From positions 94,600-158,599 of the forward strand of contig QKWP01000825.1 in the NCBI GenBank assembly GCA_003550325.1: a DNA stretch of 64,000 bases, in the 5' to 3' direction. Shown one piece after another: positions 21,066 through 33,007 of the stretch (position 1 is its first letter; the number at the start of each line of letters is the position of its first letter). The translations under genes and the position numbers were made by a program. The notes below the pieces were generated by a model, which was not told the DNA's origin, ran no database searches, and was given only the letters and a program-made list of their open reading frames with translations. The DNA is from Gigaspora rosea. Taxonomy: Eukaryota; Glomeromycota; Glomeromycetes; Diversisporales; Gigasporaceae.

Positions 21066-22757
21066 GAATTTTATTAATAAAAAATTTTACAAAATCTTAT
21101 AATTCTAACAAAACGCACTAAGTAAACTTGTTTAGCACCTAAAAATACATTAAATCAGCAGAGTTGTTTTTATTAGTGTTCTGCACGGATCGGATCAGAC
21201 GGATATTTTTTAAGATCTGGATCTGATTCGAAAACCAGATCGGATCCATATTCAGATCCGAATTTGAAGCCAAAGATCCTGATCCTGATCAGGTTCTGAT
21301 ATAGTTACACAACTAACATAATATAATTGGTTAATATTATAACCCATTTAAGATCTATTAATCGGGTAAACACGTGCAGTCAATCACAGGAGGTATAAAG
21401 AACATTTATCATTATTAATTTATATGTAATTATTTAATCCATTAAAATTATTTACAAAAATACTTTGTTATCGGAGGAATGTTGATCAGAGGGTTTAAAT
21501 AGGCAATTCTCATAGTTGGATTGTAGATATAGCGGCTAGTATAGAACCTTTGTGTGGACTACTTAAATTAGATACAAAAAGTGCACATGTAGCTAGTTGT
21601 ATCCCATTAATATAGCAAATATTATAACATCCAATAAAATTTATAGCTTAAGCAGATGGCCTCTAAATATAAAAAAAAAGTATAAAGTAGTACAATATAC
21701 AGTTCAAAGAACCAATATCTCATAACGCAAAGTTACTTCAGCCCTTAATTGTAAAATTTTTCAAAATTTGGGCCTTTATATGTAATTATATTTACTTTGG
21801 GCCCCTTATTTGTAATTATTTCATTTTTGGGCCTTTATATGAAATTCCCCCAAAATTAAAGAAACAGATAACAAATACAAGAACTTTATAAAGGTTTGTA
21901 ACAAAGCTTAATTGAGATAATTGTTATTATAGCATGAACTTATCACACAACACAATGCATATTGCTAATTATTCTGCTACTAAATATCATTATCCACCTA
22001 AGCAAAATTTATTTATACACAATAACAAGCAATCTGAATTTTTAAAAAATTCACTCTCAATTTACATTTAATAAATCTGCAAACCTCTATTAAAAACAAA
22101 AATAGATCTTTCAATATCCACTTCGATATGATATCTGAAACCACAAAATTTCAACAAAACTCGTCTTTCTAACTTTATTTAGATCTAAAATTTTCATCAC
22201 TATCAATAATTATTTAGATAGTCAGAATTGACTGATCTGCTCTTTAAATTTATATTAACAAATCAATGCTACAAAGTAAAAATAAAAACTCAAGTCTTAG
22301 CATCATATACTTAATAATCAATGATATTGTAGTTTCAATAAAAAAAAATAATATATAGATAACAATACTACATACATATATAAACATGTACACAGCAAGT
22401 GTAAAGAAATGCCCATAAAAATACGAAATGCACATATACCATCGAAAAAAAACCAACAATTGATAAAAAATAAAATAAAATACAGTAAAAAAAAAAAGTT
22501 AAAACCAATCATTATAAAATACATCATAAACTCGTAACACTATTCCTAAAAATATTAACCCACTGATCGACTTCGATTAATTATTAACTTGACTAACTAA
22601 ACCCAATTATATGAAATAGATTACCATCGCTATATAGGCTTCCTTCACCTATTTCCTTATTTAATTTGCCTTAACATAATTCGCCCGAGTTTGTCCTTCC
22701 AACCATGATTAAAAAACTAAATATTGCTAACTCAACACATCACTATTCCATAATTAC

Positions 22758-22788
<31 letters not shown>

Positions 22789-23290
22789 CTTTGAAATTTG
22801 CTAACCCACAAAATTACACAATTTTCCCCGACCACTAACCATTATATTTTGCTCACATATATGCATAATAAAATCGAAGCTAAAGTATTCCACTTAAACA
22901 ATTAAACCTACTACACATGCTTCTATCGCTATACCAAACATAATTATATACTATAACTAAACACAAATTTGATTGGATTATAAATATTTTAAGGTAACAA
23001 CGCTAAAATTAAAAAAACTCCCAGCGCATGGGCATGCGCACAACTAGTTAATATTACCATAAACATGAATATAAGTGATCCAAATGGGTTAATATCAGTG
23101 AAGATCAAGTGTATAGGAAATTTTGCTCTGATCTTCATTGTTTTCTATGTCCATTCATTTTCTTTAATATTTTTTAATTCTGCATGACACTGGCATTATT
23201 AGCCAATCCAAATTAGGATATATTATATAATATTACGTGAATCTTGCTGTATTAATTTGCATAATTAAACTAAATTATATTAGTTTGTAT
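21066..23290. other. Long gene-free stretch with a 29-A tract
   Basis: GATCGGATC/AGATCTGGATC-rich self-complementary sequence at 21187-21300 may be an element end. A/T-rich DNA with a run of 29 A at 22758-22786 follows, which could be a retro-tail, but no duplication was found around it. Small minus-strand ORFs at 22250-22527 are hydrophobic low-complexity readings. No gene was recognised. Confidence 0.5.
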
Positions 23291-23308
23291 TTATTTTTAT
23301 ACAAATTT

Positions 23309-25340
23309 TTATGGGTTACAATTTAAATCATTTACTAAATTGTATAGAACTTTATGCATATCACGGATCGATGGTCGATTTTCTGGGTCATTATTAGTTG
23401 CTAAATAAGGAATAAAATATGCATTAATAATCAATTTTAAATACGTTGTTAAGGAATAATTTTCCATTACCTTTTGTACTAATGTTTTTAAATTGGTTTG
23501 GAATAGAACTATCAAAATTATTTTTGTTCTTACGGACGAAATTTACTATTTTATCGAGTTTGTTTTCATATTTATATGGAGATGGAGGTTTTTGATTCGC
23601 AAGCTCCCATAGAAGGATTCCAAAACTAAAATTATATTTATAATTTAATTAAATATAAGAAAAAAAAATTAAATATAGATAGAACTCATTTAAGAAAAAA
23701 TAGAGCTTTTGTGTTGATTATTAAAGTTTTTTTTTTTTTTACAAAGCCAGCATGATATCTGATGAAATGCAATGACAAAAAGGTTATGTTATATCATTTG
23801 TCTGACGACCCCTTGACAATTGACTAAACTCCTGATTATTAATGAAACTTTAATATATCAATTCAGTCGATGATAAAAAATGATCCGAATACATTCCAAA
23901 TCATAAACATATATTTTAAAACAGTGAAAGTTGATTTTTTTGTGAAAAACTTATTGTCCTAATTACTAATAGCAAAATAGCAATCATTGATATTATTTAT
24001 AAACTTACCTATAAATTTCACATTTAAAGTTGTATCTTACACGTGAAGTTGATGCAGAAATGCTTGGGTCTGTATATGTGCGTGTGTTTCTACCTATTAT
24101 TTCTGGTGCCACATATTCGATTCGAGTACAATAAATTTCAAGTTGCTTTGAATCCTCTTTAGCTAATCGACCATGATCGAAGTTTATGATTTTGGCCCTA
24201 AAATCACTTGTTATCAAGATATTCTCATATCTGATATTACGATGCAAAAAGTTCATTTCATTTAGAAATACCAATCCATTACATATGTCTAATGCAATTT
24301 TTGACTTAGTCAAATTATCTAAGTTACTATGTTTCGTGTAAAACATTCTTAAATTACCATATTCTGACCGTTCATTAAATATTAAACCAGAATTTGATTC
24401 ATCTTGTATGATTCCGTAAAATTCGGACATATTCATCAAACTTTTTAAAATTTTTAAAAGTGCTGGGTGCGTGTAATTTTGAGACGAATTGGAACCGCAC
24501 AAACTATATCTTTTATTATGTCCGCATTTATATCCAGAATTCTGAATATCATCACTTATCTGGCTAATAATATCAAACATTGATTCGTCTCTGCCTTTAA
24601 AATTGTGTTGAAGCGCTTGAATAAACTAGGAAAAATAAATAATATTTTAAATTACATTTTAAATTATAATATTTATATAATTCCGGATCAAAAATACAGT
24701 ATCTCCTTGGTTTCTTCAACGTCATTGAGTATACCACTAACTTGATCGTCTTCCGGAATTGTAAATCCGAGAGACGACATGGATTTATTATACTCCTCCA
24801 GTAATTTGAAATATTCATCTTTTAGTAGTTCCAATGAAATTCCAGAATTTAAATTTTGAATAAACCTCTTATGTGAGAAATATTTTCCATGAAATTATTA
24901 ATATTCTCAAGAATACGTACAAGGTTTTCAAAATATACATAATTCTTAAATATTACAAAATTATCTAGACGAGACTTTCGACTACGGATATTCCTAACTT
25001 CATTTCCAACGTTGATGACACATTGATTTAATACTTCATACATTATTTTATTAACTTGAACGTTATCGTAAGACTTTTTGCCAATTTCTTCAAGTTCATG
25101 AACTTTATCGAATAATGGTGCAAATTGTTTAGAAAATTGTAATTGCTTTCCGTTAACAGAATCTACATACTGTGCATTATCACTATCCGCCATCAACACA
25201 TCGGAATCAAAGTAATTAATTTGCGCATTAGATTCTGTAATTAGATTCAAGAGTAAATCAGAAAGGAAATTTATTAATTTGTTTGTTTTTTTGTTCGAAA
25301 ATAGTGGCGGAGGCGTATCGAATTGACCCTTTTGACACAT
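23309..25340 (-). pseudogene. MLKL-like: N-terminal helical bundle plus pseudokinase
   Basis: From ATG at 25340 the minus strand encodes a helical N-terminal domain of about 160 residues (FAPLFDKVHELEEIGKKSYD to NFMENISHIRG). Its order and spacing resemble the MLKL N-terminal four-helix domain found on many Glomeromycotina kinases. A frameshift near 24865 is needed to continue (LLKDEYFKLLEEYNKSMSSL). The kinase part (24005-24580) lacks a visible glycine loop and VAIK lysine. Its catalytic loop is FLHRNIRYENILI (N for the catalytic D) and the DFG site reads NFD in IINFDHG. It keeps YVAPEIIGR. A long GT-AG intron joins KCEIY to SFGILLWELANQKPP (exon resumes near 23628). Another frameshift near 23490 precedes the end (DPENRPSIRDMHKVLYNLV). 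With the frame breaks it is likely a pseudogene, unless the breaks are unrecognised short introns. Confidence 0.7.
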
Positions 25341-26181
25341 TTAAATTTGTACCGTATAAACGCGTTAATTAATTGACCTGCGTGTTATTTCGAGTATGCC
25401 CATGTGCGTTATTTCGAAATAAGGACTGGACAAGCACCCCTTAATTACAATAAGAGGCACATTTTTATAATAAAGAATTAAAAAAAAAGTGCTCCGAAAC
25501 TAGGTTTGGTACTAAGTAATCTACAGTATTTTACGCTTTAAAAACTTTTTTAAAACTGAAAGTAAGTTTATTTAGTAATAAATCTAGTTCCGAAGCACTT
25601 TTTTTTGTTTATCTTTTCTTTTCTTACTTTTTTTTTATATTTATTTATGAGGATGTGCGCTAATTCGGACGCCGTGGGCGCTAATTTGAAACCACATATG
25701 CATTTTAGAGGCATTTGATTTCAAAATAATGCCCACAAGCGTTATTTTCGCGTTTATAAAGTATAAATGCTATTCAATTTTGTGTACATATTATGCAAAT
25801 TAATATTTTGATTGAACTGTGATGGCTTAAGATCTAATGATTCATTTTTAATAATTTAATACTATTTGATTTATTTATTGAGGATTACTATATCTTAAGT
25901 TATTATCACAGATTAACCAAAATTACGATATTAATTTGCATATACTGTATATACAAAATTTACTAATTTGGATGCCAAAAGGATAGACGATTTTATTACT
26001 AGGAAAACGGATACCCGTTAGTGTCCGAAGCCAAGAATAAACATCGGCGCTTCGGACAATAAAGTGTATTTGAGCCGTAACCATTAACGTAGTTACGCCT
26101 GCACCACTAGTTAGAACCAACAGTCAATATAACTCAAATTCACGAAAGCAATTTTCCTGAAAAGACATAAACACGATAAAG
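25341..26181. other. Intergenic with a GC-rich hairpin
   Basis: 25480-25600 has an AAGTGCTCCGAAACTAG...TAGTTCCGAAGCACTT inverted pair about 120 bp apart, a possible small MITE (about 25488-25601). At 26023-26057 GTCCGAAGC and GCTTCGGAC form a 9-bp perfect stem with a 17-base loop. The ORF at 25923-26120 overlaps this hairpin and is not supported as a gene. Confidence 0.5.
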
Positions 26182-27598
26182 TTAGCAGGCATTAGCTATA
26201 ATGCCGGCCAATTTAATTGATTTAGTCAGTCTTATGTTCTTTCGGGAAAATTGTTTTCTGAAAATCGTACCGTAACCGGGAATAACTTTTTGAATATCAT
26301 CTTCTACAGTTGGTTCTTTATTTAAAATTTCAAGCCGATCCAATATAGCAGTAGCTTTAGGTCTAAATTAAGGATCCGGGATCCAACATTCTTCATATAG
26401 GTTCACATAGTCCAAAGGCATTCCTACTTGTCGATTTTCTCTCAAACCTTCACGAAGTCCGAAAATTAAATCATGACCATTTCTACCACCAAATGGCGGC
26501 CTACAGCTATATATTTCCCACATTAGCACACCGAAACTATAAATATCGATGGATTCTTCAGGTGGGCATTTTCCGTCTAGTAATCTTGGGTCAAGATAAA
26601 CTGTTATTCCTCGAACTTCTGATGATCCTTTTGATTCTAGAAGAGATTTCGAGAGGCCAAAATCCGCCGGAAGAGCTCTTTTTTGATGAATGAGAACATT
26701 TTTTGAATGCTAGAAATTAATAAAATAATATTAGCGTATATATGAGGTCTTCGCTAATCTTGTAATTTTAATGTCAAAAACTACACTAATCTCACTATTA
26801 CTACCAATAGCAAAATAACAATAAAAGCTTACTAAATCCCTATGAATTATATTATTTTCGTGCAAAAATTTCAAACCTTTGATAATATCTTTGCATAAGG
26901 AAATCTTGTCATCTAATTTTAGTATTGATTTATTCTCTGTAAGATAATCTTTTAAAGTGCCACTATCCGCATACTGCATTATTAAAATATATTCTCCAGT
27001 TTTAAAACCTATAATTAATAAAAATTTTGAAATAATATACAGTATTAGTACAGATTATTCAAATTTATATATATATTTAATAATAAGCTTGGCATAACCG
27101 GTTATAATTACTGTACATAACTCAAATTTTACGGAAGCGGAACATACTGCACGGAATGCATACTGTACCTTCAGATAATCCGAAGAATTGGATGATATGT
27201 TCTTCACAATTCTTAGATTTCCTCAAGGCTTCCAACTAACGTCATTGAGAAATATGATTAATTTATTTGCACCTCCTATTTTAAAATATTTACTTTCAAC
27301 AAACCTCGCGTTTAAAGTCTTTTAATTCTTGACGTTTCATACGACTAACAACCTTTGCTGCTACAAGTTGACCCTTCCATTCTACCTTGTAAACTTCACC
27401 AAAAGCACCTTTTAACAGAAACGAAAATCTTAATAATTCCGAACGGTTAATATCACAGACGGGTTGTTCGTTATTAGGTACGAAATTAAGACTTAAATAT
27501 TTTTCATTATTTTGTGCAGAAGGTTGTATTGTGTCGTTTTGAAGTTCAATCTTTATTTTCTTTTGTCGATTATTTTCTGATAAAGAATTATGCGACAT
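26182..27598 (-). CDS. TKL/MAPKKK-like protein kinase, one internal stop
   Basis: Four exons fit perfectly in phase: 27598-27305, 27235-27169, 27008-26833 and 26709-26182, with GT-AG introns of 69, 160 and 123 nt. Residues 63-70 form a glycine loop (KGAFGEVY; the first Gly of GxGxxG is replaced). K82 in LVAAKVV is the ATP lysine. Exon 3 has YILIMQYADSGTLKDYL and HRDL (residues 176-179). Exon 4 opens HSKNVLI and has ADFGLSKSL (DFG 195-197). ITVYLDPRLLDGK stands at the substrate segment and IDIYSFGVLMWE follows. A TAA at 26370-26368 interrupts the C-lobe motif CWIPDP*FRPKA after residue 292; the frame then continues 62 codons to a TAA at 26184-26182. It is a Ser/Thr or Tyr kinase if read through, or a very young pseudogene. 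Confidence 0.8.
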
Positions 27599-28253
27599 AT
27601 TTACAAAAGAATATGATAATATATAAAAATATAAGATAAATATTATCGCATATATAAAGTTTCATATAAATGCATAGTGTAAAAAATAGAGATAAATAAT
27701 CAATTTATAGATTTAGTACAGCTAAAGATAGGCTCCGATGATAGACTTCGACTCTAGAATTACTCGGTCTTCATCAGAATTGACTACTAGATTTAGATAA
27801 TTTATTTCCTTCCTTCTGGCACAATTACCCCCGTGACGCCATAGGAAACTTCGATAAATGTGCACTTTATTGCTCTTAACGCATTGTACACGGAACAACA
27901 GATTTTTAAAAAAAATGCCAAGGCTCAATTTTTCTTCAAAAAAAAATCTGACCCTAAATGTGGAAATATTAAAATGCTACGCATTGTATTTTTTATATCT
28001 TAATTAGTGATAATTTACAATTAATATAAAAAAACTATTTAGTTTTATTCTAAACTTTAGTTAACTATAATTTTAAAATAAACTATATACAATTTATTTA
28101 TTATAACTAATAGTTACAGTTCGCATCTTTAATCTTATTAGAGGATCCAACTTAGATTATAGAAAGAATTAGATAGAAAATTCGAATGAATTGAAGAGAA
28201 TGTTCTTGTATGCCTTTATAAAAGTAATTAAATTTGAATACTATTAGTGATAT
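27599..28253. other. Intergenic; GC-richer patch at 27720-27900
   Basis: 27722-27928 gives a 68-residue minus-strand ORF ending EDRVILESKSIIGAYL. Its base composition is less AT-rich than its flanks, but no domain, splice structure or homologue in this window was seen. It could be a small exon or part of an old repeat. The remainder is plain AT-rich DNA. Confidence 0.35.
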
Positions 28254-28713
28254 AGGGGAATTAAATTTCCACAATTGTGGATCTTTCTATCTACAAACAT
28301 TTTTAATTCCACGAGTTGATCATTAACAAATTTAGTGATTGCATAAGTTGTATTTTTGACATTCTATAAACTCTTGCATCAAAATGTAACTTGCCTAGAT
28401 TGTGGAATTATTAAAATTGTACAACGTTGTGGAATTAAAAAATGTGACGGATTAAAATGAAATCAGTTCAAAAGGAAATATGTATAGTATTATATAAAAC
28501 AATTGATAAGCCACCAAAAATAGAAATTTTTGGGGCGTATTTTTTAGTGTTAGGGGTTATGGTTATAGGTTAGTTTTAGAGTAGAGTTTATATTAAACAA
28601 TTATTAAGTGGGTTAAATAGAAATCCACATTTCATTTTAATCCGATTTCATTATGATCCGCGATAAATAAATGTTTGTGGAGTTAATTTCACGATTGTGG
28701 AAATAATTCCTTT
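28254..28713. mobile_element. TIR element with TTTCCACAATTGTG ends
   Basis: The left end GGGGAATTAAATTTCCACAA is mirrored by the right end (reverse complement AAAGGAATTATTTCCACAAT). A second pair of shared motifs, ACAAACATTTTTAATTCC and ACAAACATTTATTTATC, follows a little further in. Flanks contain TATTAGTGATA (left) and TATTAGTCATA (right), a possible target duplication offset by a few bases. Non-coding, about 460 bp. Confidence 0.55.
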
Positions 28714-30171
28714 ATATTATTAGTCATAGATGCACACATAATAATTTTGTTGCATAATTTTGTTGCAGCAGGATTTTTCCAAATTTGAGGATGCCTAAAG
28801 CCATGTCCAGTCATTTGGACTTGGTGTTGAGAAGAGAAACAAAATTAACAAAAAAAAATTTGCAAATCTTGCTTTTCAAATACAAATTCAAAGAGTTATA
28901 CAACAAAATTTTATTTAAGTAACAATATTTGTTCTTTAAATAAAAAATATTCCTGGGCTAATTTTGAATTAGTTAAGCTCAAAAAAAAATTTAAAAAATT
29001 GTCAATTTAATTCTTTTTTTTTTAGCATTTAGCATATATGCAATAAAAAGTTAGAGTAAGGGTAAGGATCAGGGTACAGCAGTGTCTGAATTGGGTTGCA
29101 GAATCTGCGGAATCTGCAGACCGTAACAAATTTTAAATTTTTTCAAGTAAGACAAATTTTTTTTTACATACCAAAGTAGCAAGTATTGGAAATATAGTGT
29201 GCGCATGACCATTTTTCAGATCAGCTAACATTGACATGCAAGTGCGAAATCTGCATAAATTTCCGCATATTATCTTAAATAATGCATATTCTGCAAGTAA
29301 GTTACTTAATTACCAACATTTAAATGCATTTATATTCAAATTCAATTTTTTTTAATACACGTATAAATTTTAAATGCTACCAGTAAATGTGTTATTGTTA
29401 CGATCATTCCAAGTTTTAGCTTGTTCGAAATCTTTAATGAGGTTTAAAGTTCGATTCAATGCTTCGAACCCTTTTTTTTTTTGTTTTGAAAATATTATTA
29501 GATTTTTCAAAACAATCAAGTGCCAAAAGTATAATAAAATATATTTATATAAACATGAAAACATGAAAACATAATGATAATAAAAAAAAAAATCTTTATA
29601 CCTCATGAAGAGTTTTTTTGTGCTCGATTCCTCAATAATGGTTCCTTCTCAGTCATAAAATTCGATTCTTACTTCTCTATTGCGTTGTTTACCTTCATCA
29701 TTGTCATCATGTTTTTTTTCATTCTTTTTTCGAGTTCATAGCTACAGGTAAGATCCGTGAATAATCACAGATTAAAAATGAATATTCAATTTAAAAACGA
29801 ATGTTCTGGTACGTATCATAGTAATTACATGAATACAAATCTGGTGCTCTAAATATTTGAAGCCTTACTTAGTAATAATGTGCATAATGCCTAGAAAAAT
29901 GAATTTTGTCCACCTTTCGAGTTACCGAATCCAATTAAAAGAAGTAAATTTATTAAATGTTTGTGCATCTTGTATATACAAAAATGTAGAAAATACTATG
30001 AATGACCTAAAATTTGCTTGTATGTAACATATTATCTGCAATTGTACTGCAACTGTACGATTATTATTAATTTTTGTGCTTTCCAGAATTCACATAATTT
30101 CTTTTTTCTTTAGTTTATTTGTAGGTATATACATACATACATTCTCTCATTTTCTTCCATACAAATAATTT
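28714..30171. other. Upstream region of the WSC gene; no other gene seen
   Basis: AT-rich. 29060-29130 contains CAGTGTCTGAATTGGGTTGC and repeated AATCTGCGGAATCTGCAG, resembling one end of a hAT-like element (compare 45729). Short ORFs at 29370-29606 are unsupported. Repeated TACATAC/ATACATAC lies just before the WSC start codon. Confidence 0.45.
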
Positions 30172-31146
30172 ATGGGTTTAAAATTTTTTTTCATTTTTTT
30201 CATCTTAAATTTTGTTACGATTAAGAGTTTTCCTGGGATTAATGAGAAAGAAATTTTAATCAATAATTCACCTGGGATTAATGAGAGAGAAATTATACCC
30301 AATAATTTAAATAATTCTGGAGAATGTTTTACTCCAAGAGATGTCCCATCAAATATTCCTTTAGGCTGTTATGTTTTTAATAATAGCACAATCAACGGTT
30401 TAAATGGCCTTTCGAATTTAGGTTTTTCTAATGTTTATAAATCCCCCAATAACATCATGGATCCAGCACTATGCATCATAAGATGCACTGATTACATCTT
30501 TGATATTGCTGCCCTCAAAGACGGCAGTCAGTGTCAATGCGGCAGAGCCAGCGATTTTGTAGCATCGTATATTAAAGTAGGTGATTCGAATTGTAATATC
30601 ACTTGTGCTGGTAATTCAAGTTATATCTGTGGTGGTGCAGAAAGCTATACAATTTATGACACAAAAGGCGGAGTTCCAGGTCATCCACAACCTACCATAA
30701 GTGCTACTGATAAAATTTCAATAATCAAGAATCTCAATAATGACAATAGATATCAACAGTGTATTAAAGATAGCCCCTATTGCGGCCAAAGGATATTAAA
30801 TGGCACATCAGAAGAACTTGCAGGAATGACAGTAGACAAATGTATTGACTTTTGTAGGCAAAACAAGTTTGCATATGCAGGATTAGAAATAGGAACTCAA
30901 TGTTTCTGCGCGAACAATTACGATCATATAAACCAAATAAGTTCAGATCAATGTAGTACTAGTTGTGTGGGCAACAATCAGCAAATTTGTGGGGGCCCTT
31001 TAGCTCTTAGCATATATAGTGTTCCCACAGAGAACAAGCCTCCATTACAGATTATTCTTCCTTGTGTTATTGGTGGTGTTTTTATTTTATCAATAATTGT
31101 TTTGATAATTTATAAATATGATCGATTCAGATTCTCTTGTTGCTGA
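30172..31146 (+). CDS. Secreted/membrane WSC-domain protein
   Basis: An uninterrupted 324-residue ORF. An N-terminal signal peptide (about 1-19, FFFIFFILNFV core) precedes an imperfect duplicated linker (SFPGINEKEI, SPGINEREI). Two WSC domains follow, about residues 64-164 and 197-284. Each has the Cys pattern and the C-C-C-GG-A/L-S/I motifs (SYICGGAESYTIYD; QQICGGPLALSIYS). A transmembrane helix spans 293-314 (IILPCVIGGVFILSIIVLII), followed by a short basic tail. WSC domains bind glucans or sense the cell wall. This single-TM layout suits a wall-stress sensor or surface lectin. The TGA at 31144 is followed in frame by 26 codons of Pro-rich sequence (PPENQPPPENQ type) up to a TAG lying in a transposon end (31225). 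A decayed paralogue lies at 56933-57905. Confidence 0.85.
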   Translation: MGLKFFFIFFILNFVTIKSFPGINEKEILINNSPGINEREIIPNNLNNSGECFTPRDVPSNIPLGCYVFNNSTINGLNGLSNLGFSNVYKSPNNIMDPALCIIRCTDYIFDIAALKDGSQCQCGRASDFVASYIKVGDSNCNITCAGNSSYICGGAESYTIYDTKGGVPGHPQPTISATDKISIIKNLNNDNRYQQCIKDSPYCGQRILNGTSEELAGMTVDKCIDFCRQNKFAYAGLEIGTQCFCANNYDHINQISSDQCSTSCVGNNQQICGGPLALSIYSVPTENKPPLQIILPCVIGGVFILSIIVLIIYKYDRFRFSCC

Positions 31147-31233
31147 ATACCACCGCCACCAGTAAATCAACTGCCACCAGAAAATCAACCGCCACCAGAA
31201 AATCAACCGCCACCAGAAGAGCAACTAAGGTAG
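31144..31233 (+). other. In-frame Pro-rich tail after the WSC stop
   Basis: After TGC-TGA the same frame reads on as a Pro/Glu/Asn/Gln repeat (PPPEEQLR) and ends in TAG at 31231-31233. The last codons come from the terminal CTAAGGTAG of the element starting at 31225. In the paralogue at 57860 the aligned codon is TGT and its frame continues CQPPQSSTPYQM, so the TGA looks derived. Confidence 0.6.
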
Positions 31234-32006
31234 ACTGCCCTATTTCCACAAACTTTTTTTTGCTACATACAAAACTTTTTAAAAAATAAATATCTTTTTA
31301 TAAAATTATGTATATATAATCTATAACTAATTTATTATTTAAATATATAAAAATTAAACCAACTATATTATATGTATAATTTTTTTTTAGTTAATAAAAA
31401 AAATATCTTATAAATTTTGTAAAAATTTAAAGGTTGATCTATTTCCACAAATAGTAAAACCGATTTTGATCCATTGGCCCATTTTGAATGATTTAACTAC
31501 CAAAATATTCATCTCAATAAGATGATTCCAATGAGCCTAAAATCATCAAAATCTAATCACAGGATCCCAAGATAGTTCAACTTTTTTATAATATTATTAG
31601 TATTATTTTAAAACTATAAAACACTATTAAATTCACTATTAAAATCACACAAAAGTTGAATGATTTCAGGATTCCGTGATTGGATTTTAATGATTTTGAG
31701 CTTGTCAGAATTGTTTTATTAAGATGAACATTTTGGTAGTTAAATCACTCAAAACAGATAAGTAGATCAAAAGTTATTAGCAATTCTATAAATTAGCTTA
31801 TGTACTAAAATAACTAAATTGGGAACAAACCTTTAAATAATCTTAAGATTCTGTAATCAAATTTTAGCAGTTATGGGCTTATTTAAAATGTTTAACTAAG
31901 GTAATTATTTTAATAGTAAAATTACCCCAAATAAAGCTAGTGAATTAAAGATATTTACTGTTTGTGAAAATAGGGTAGTTTGTGAAAATAGGACAGGCTA
32001 CCTTAG
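31225..32006. mobile_element. TIR element with internal fold-back, at the 3' end of the WSC gene
   Basis: The termini CTAAGGTAGACTGCCCTATT and, in reverse complement, CTAAGGTAGCCTGTCCTATT share a longer ...CACAAACT. The inside (about 31440-31790) is itself a diverged inverted repeat around TCAAAATC(T/C)AATCAC and ACTACCAAAAT. Related internal sequence occurs at 39950-40210, 44330-44600 and 55890-56320. Non-coding, 782 bp. Confidence 0.65.
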
Positions 32007-33007
32007 GTTAAAATATAGTTTCTATAATTAGGGTAGCTTCACTATATAGTCACACCAAAACCAGGAATGTACATGAGTACATCTTAAAATTTAAAAATTT
32101 CAGAAATAGAACTTATTTACATTATTATATTTTATAGTAGGATTATAATAAACTAATTTCAAAAGTCATTTTCTTGTGGAATTAAATTATATCGTTGCTT
32201 AATTTCATATATTTTCTTTATCTATTATTTTGCACTATTATTTATTTCATTATTTCATCTCAGCTATGTTCTATTATTTTATTACTAGCTTACATCATTA
32301 TATCATATATCAGTCACAGGACATGCCCTTTTACAGGGTCGAAATGTTATTAAATAAATATTTTTATTGAAAAAATTTTTTTTTACAAATTTTTACCAAT
32401 CTATTTTAAAAATTACATAATTAATTGAAGATCCGTTTCCGAATGAGAATCACTCTATTAATAAATTATGATGCAGATCATTACTAAATAATATCGAATA
32501 ATTTTTTTTAGTTCAAAGCTAATGTGGTTTCATAATTACTAATATAACAATAATTCTCCATATTTTAACACACTAGATCGTAAGTCACTAGATCGTAAGT
32601 AGTAGTGTGGACAAGTTTTAGGCCGTAGTGATCATTCACTAAAAAGGTTACTTCAACATGAAGTGGCATTTCTGGTCCAAAAATAGGTGTTAATTTGTAT
32701 AGATCGCAAATTCAAGTGGGCAAATTCACCAGGTACTTATCTTTTTGAGTTCTATAAAGACATTTACTTGAACTCATATACCTTTCTTGTTCTTTTTTAT
32801 AGCTCCAAAAAGCTAAGCTAAAAAAAAAAAAGTAGGTGGTTACGAACGATTCAGCTTGAAAGTCAAAAAAAAAAATTATTGATTTGAAAAGAAAAAAACT
32901 GGTAAGTTGAGAACGAATTAGATTGAAACCGGAAAACAAAAATTTTATTTGGTCTAGTTCCATACTCGTCTGTTGTAATTATGTACTACCCATTGAAAGG
33001 CCATTAT
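32007..33007. other. Intergenic between WSC element and DDE-type gene
   Basis: Starts with one copy of the GGGTAGCT...AGTC motif (32032-32075, see findings). CACTAGATCGTAAGT is directly repeated at 32570-32602. No gene was recognised; the ORF at 32712-32963 is unsupported. Confidence 0.45.

Noticed and set aside
22250..22527. Hydrophobic minus-strand ORFs
   Set aside because: Low-complexity AT-rich readings overlapping one another in two frames; no homology or splice context.
22758..22786. 29-A tract as a retroelement tail
   Set aside because: No upstream element body or target duplication could be found.
25923..26120. 65-residue minus-strand ORF downstream of the kinase
   Set aside because: Overlaps a GC-rich hairpin; no domain, and the kinase frame already ends upstream.
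28560..28590. Telomere-like repeats (TTAGGGGTTATGG)
   Set aside because: Only two imperfect units; no array.
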